The position numbers and the translations under genes are program-made. Positions 62,501 through 64,000 of a stretch of 64,000 nucleotides of DNA are shown in pieces. Positions within the stretch are counted from its first letter, which is position 1, and each line of letters opens with the position of its first letter. The notes below the pieces were generated by a model that saw only the letters and a list, made by a program, of their open reading frames with translations, had not been told where the DNA came from and did not search any database. This DNA is from Oreocharis arfaki (taxonomy: Eukaryota; Chordata; Aves; Passeriformes; Paramythiidae): contig VZRR01010730.1 in NCBI GenBank assembly GCA_013398015.1, positions 215,570 to 279,569 on the forward strand, given 5' to 3'.

Positions 62501-64000
62501 AGATACAGAAGTACAATTTGTCATTTGGGGTGCAAAGTATTTTACTAGTAGACTTTTCCTGGGCTTTATATGTGATTTAGGGAATTGTAGATGGAGCACA
62601 GAAGTCTCTGCCTCTGGTTCTTTTTGGATACTCAAGTTCTGAAAACCTGGGTTGATGTGACTTGCTGACAGCTGCCATGTGCCAAAGTCAGTCAGTGGCA
62701 AAAACAAATCACATCTGACTTGAAACCTGCTAAGAAAGTTCTTAAGACAGAATCTTCATGGTCTCCGTTTGACTTGGGCCCAATTTGGACCCAAATTTGC
62801 TCTCTAGTTACAAGACCGTCCTGATTTGTCGTTACTGAGTATTTCACTGTGCCTTCAGTCATCACGAATGCCTCACCAAATGCTGAATGAGAATGCAGTG
62901 GAATATGTGGGCTGGAAAGGTGAGAAATGTTATTGCAAAACTTGCCTCTCTAACGTGCAGTTTACTGTGATGTCAAATATTGCATAGTCTGTCGTTGAAT
63001 CTTTGCTTCATGAAATTCCACTTAATACTTCATATATGTAAGTAAATATAAGAATACAAATAGTCCTAAAATAATATGGGTCTTAGCCCATATTATCCCA
63101 AATATCATCCCAAATATGGGTCTGTGCTGCTGTCATGTTCAGATAGCGTAAACCTCTTTGTAACACATCTGTATCCAGTGAAAATTCCTGGAATGGCCAA
63201 TATGAATGAGCACACACTTCACTTGGTGATCATCTCTGTTTGGTACAGAGTTGGTGGTTTCATAGGCTGGGAAATAGTTTTTGCAATGGAAATTACTCTG
63301 TTACATTCTGTCCTTATATTGTCATTTGCTTTCCTCAGTGGGAATATATTCATTGTCAGGCTTGCCATACAGTCTGGAGTTGAGAGCAAGCTGATGATTT
63401 CATTTAATGGCAATTAGTGTGATCCAGCTGAAATCCCTGACTGTATTACAGACAGAGATATCTCATTAATCTGACAAGGTTTTCTGCTGTGATAGATCTT
63501 TACAATTTTCCCTCTTAGAGGTTTCTTTTAAACCTCAGAGAATTATCTTGCAGGATTTTGTGTATAAAGGGTAATATTTCTTAAATTCCTGAAGTTAGGA
63601 AATTGAAGGAGTGGTGTCCCCAGCACTATGTCTTCAATGCGATATTGAATGGCTCTGGACTAGCCTGAAGATCAGTATCAGGTGGGCCTGATACAATTTC
63701 TGTTTTCTTTCAACATCTGCACTGAGGGATTGGGTGACCTTGACAAATGCCCTTACCTCTCACTGGCTCTCTCCTTGCTTGTCCATTGTCTCATCTTTCC
63801 AGCTCGAAAAATTCCCAAAGCTTGGCTTTTTTTGTGCTTATGTGGTGCCAAGCACAAAAGGCATTCTGGTGTGGGAATTGCAGTACAGACTTTAAGGGAT
63901 TTTGCATAAACGGCAGGGATATGGAATCCACTTTTTACATCAATCTTACACTGGTGTGCCTTTCCAAAAGCATGTAGTCCTCCTGGGCACAGCAAAACTG
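59593..64000. other. Non-coding stretch, nothing recognised
   Basis: No gene recognised. Open frames up to 113 codons (61509-61832, 63076-63417) have no recognisable motif. A T-rich run lies near 60258 and 62336. A small hairpin with direct repeats sits at 63072-63124. Confidence 0.45.
63072..63095. repeat. Perfect hairpin with neighbouring direct repeats
   Basis: TAATATGGG and CCCATATTA are 9-bp perfect arms around TCTTAG. ATCCCAAATAT then occurs twice (63095-63105 and 63107-63117), and ATATGGGTCT occurs at 63074 and 63115. This suggests local duplication by replication slippage or template switching. Confidence 0.65.

Noticed and set aside
1..64000. CRISPR arrays, prokaryotic operons, tRNA or rRNA genes
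   Set aside because: No regularly spaced direct repeats, no operon-like coding density and no tRNA or rRNA signature could be seen. Everything points to vertebrate DNA.

Overview
The window looks like avian nuclear DNA from a gene-poor or intronic region. Two repeat types support this: CR1 LINE fragments at 1062-1219 (minus) and 59429-59592 (plus), and a solo LTR at 28945-29507 that I recognise from memory as a common bird ERVL-type family. Composition is AT-rich, with no intact protein-coding gene, rRNA, tRNA or CRISPR that I can support. Nearly all open frames are short and chance-like.

The main feature is a composite retroelement at about 7195-12743. It begins with a retroviral LTR (CRE, two CCAAT boxes, TATA box, AATAAA), a tRNA-Pro-like primer binding site and a 1.5 kb leader. 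The leader holds a 239-bp tandem duplication and an array of YY1-like CCATnTTG motifs. A gag-like start (Met-Gly) follows at 9360. At about 9518 the sequence passes directly into an intronless, inactivated copy of the middle of the host fatty acid synthase gene, FASN (end of the malonyl/acetyl-transferase domain, dehydratase domain, pseudo-methyltransferase domain). The FASN copy stops at 12743 with no poly(A). I see no downstream pol, env or 3' LTR. The simplest reading is a FASN retrocopy captured by an endogenous retrovirus, either by transduction or template switching, that later decayed.

A second, unrelated 822-bp solo LTR (9566-10387) is inserted inside the FASN part. A perfect 5-bp duplication (CCTGT) flanks it, and FASN homology resumes exactly across it, so this insertion is younger than the chimera.

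Elsewhere: a short dense CpG island at 44110-44280 and a second CpG cluster at 45780-45910 share sequence blocks. A weaker CpG-rich patch lies at 56040-56200. There are a few perfect palindromes or hairpins (3014-3033, 58639-58658, 63072-63095), a (TAA)n tract inside the ERVL LTR and scattered A/T runs. The rest (1-1061, 1442-7194, 12744-28939, 29513-44100, 45990-59428, 59593-64000) holds no recognisable gene. Family assignments come from memory of consensus features and were not checked against a database.
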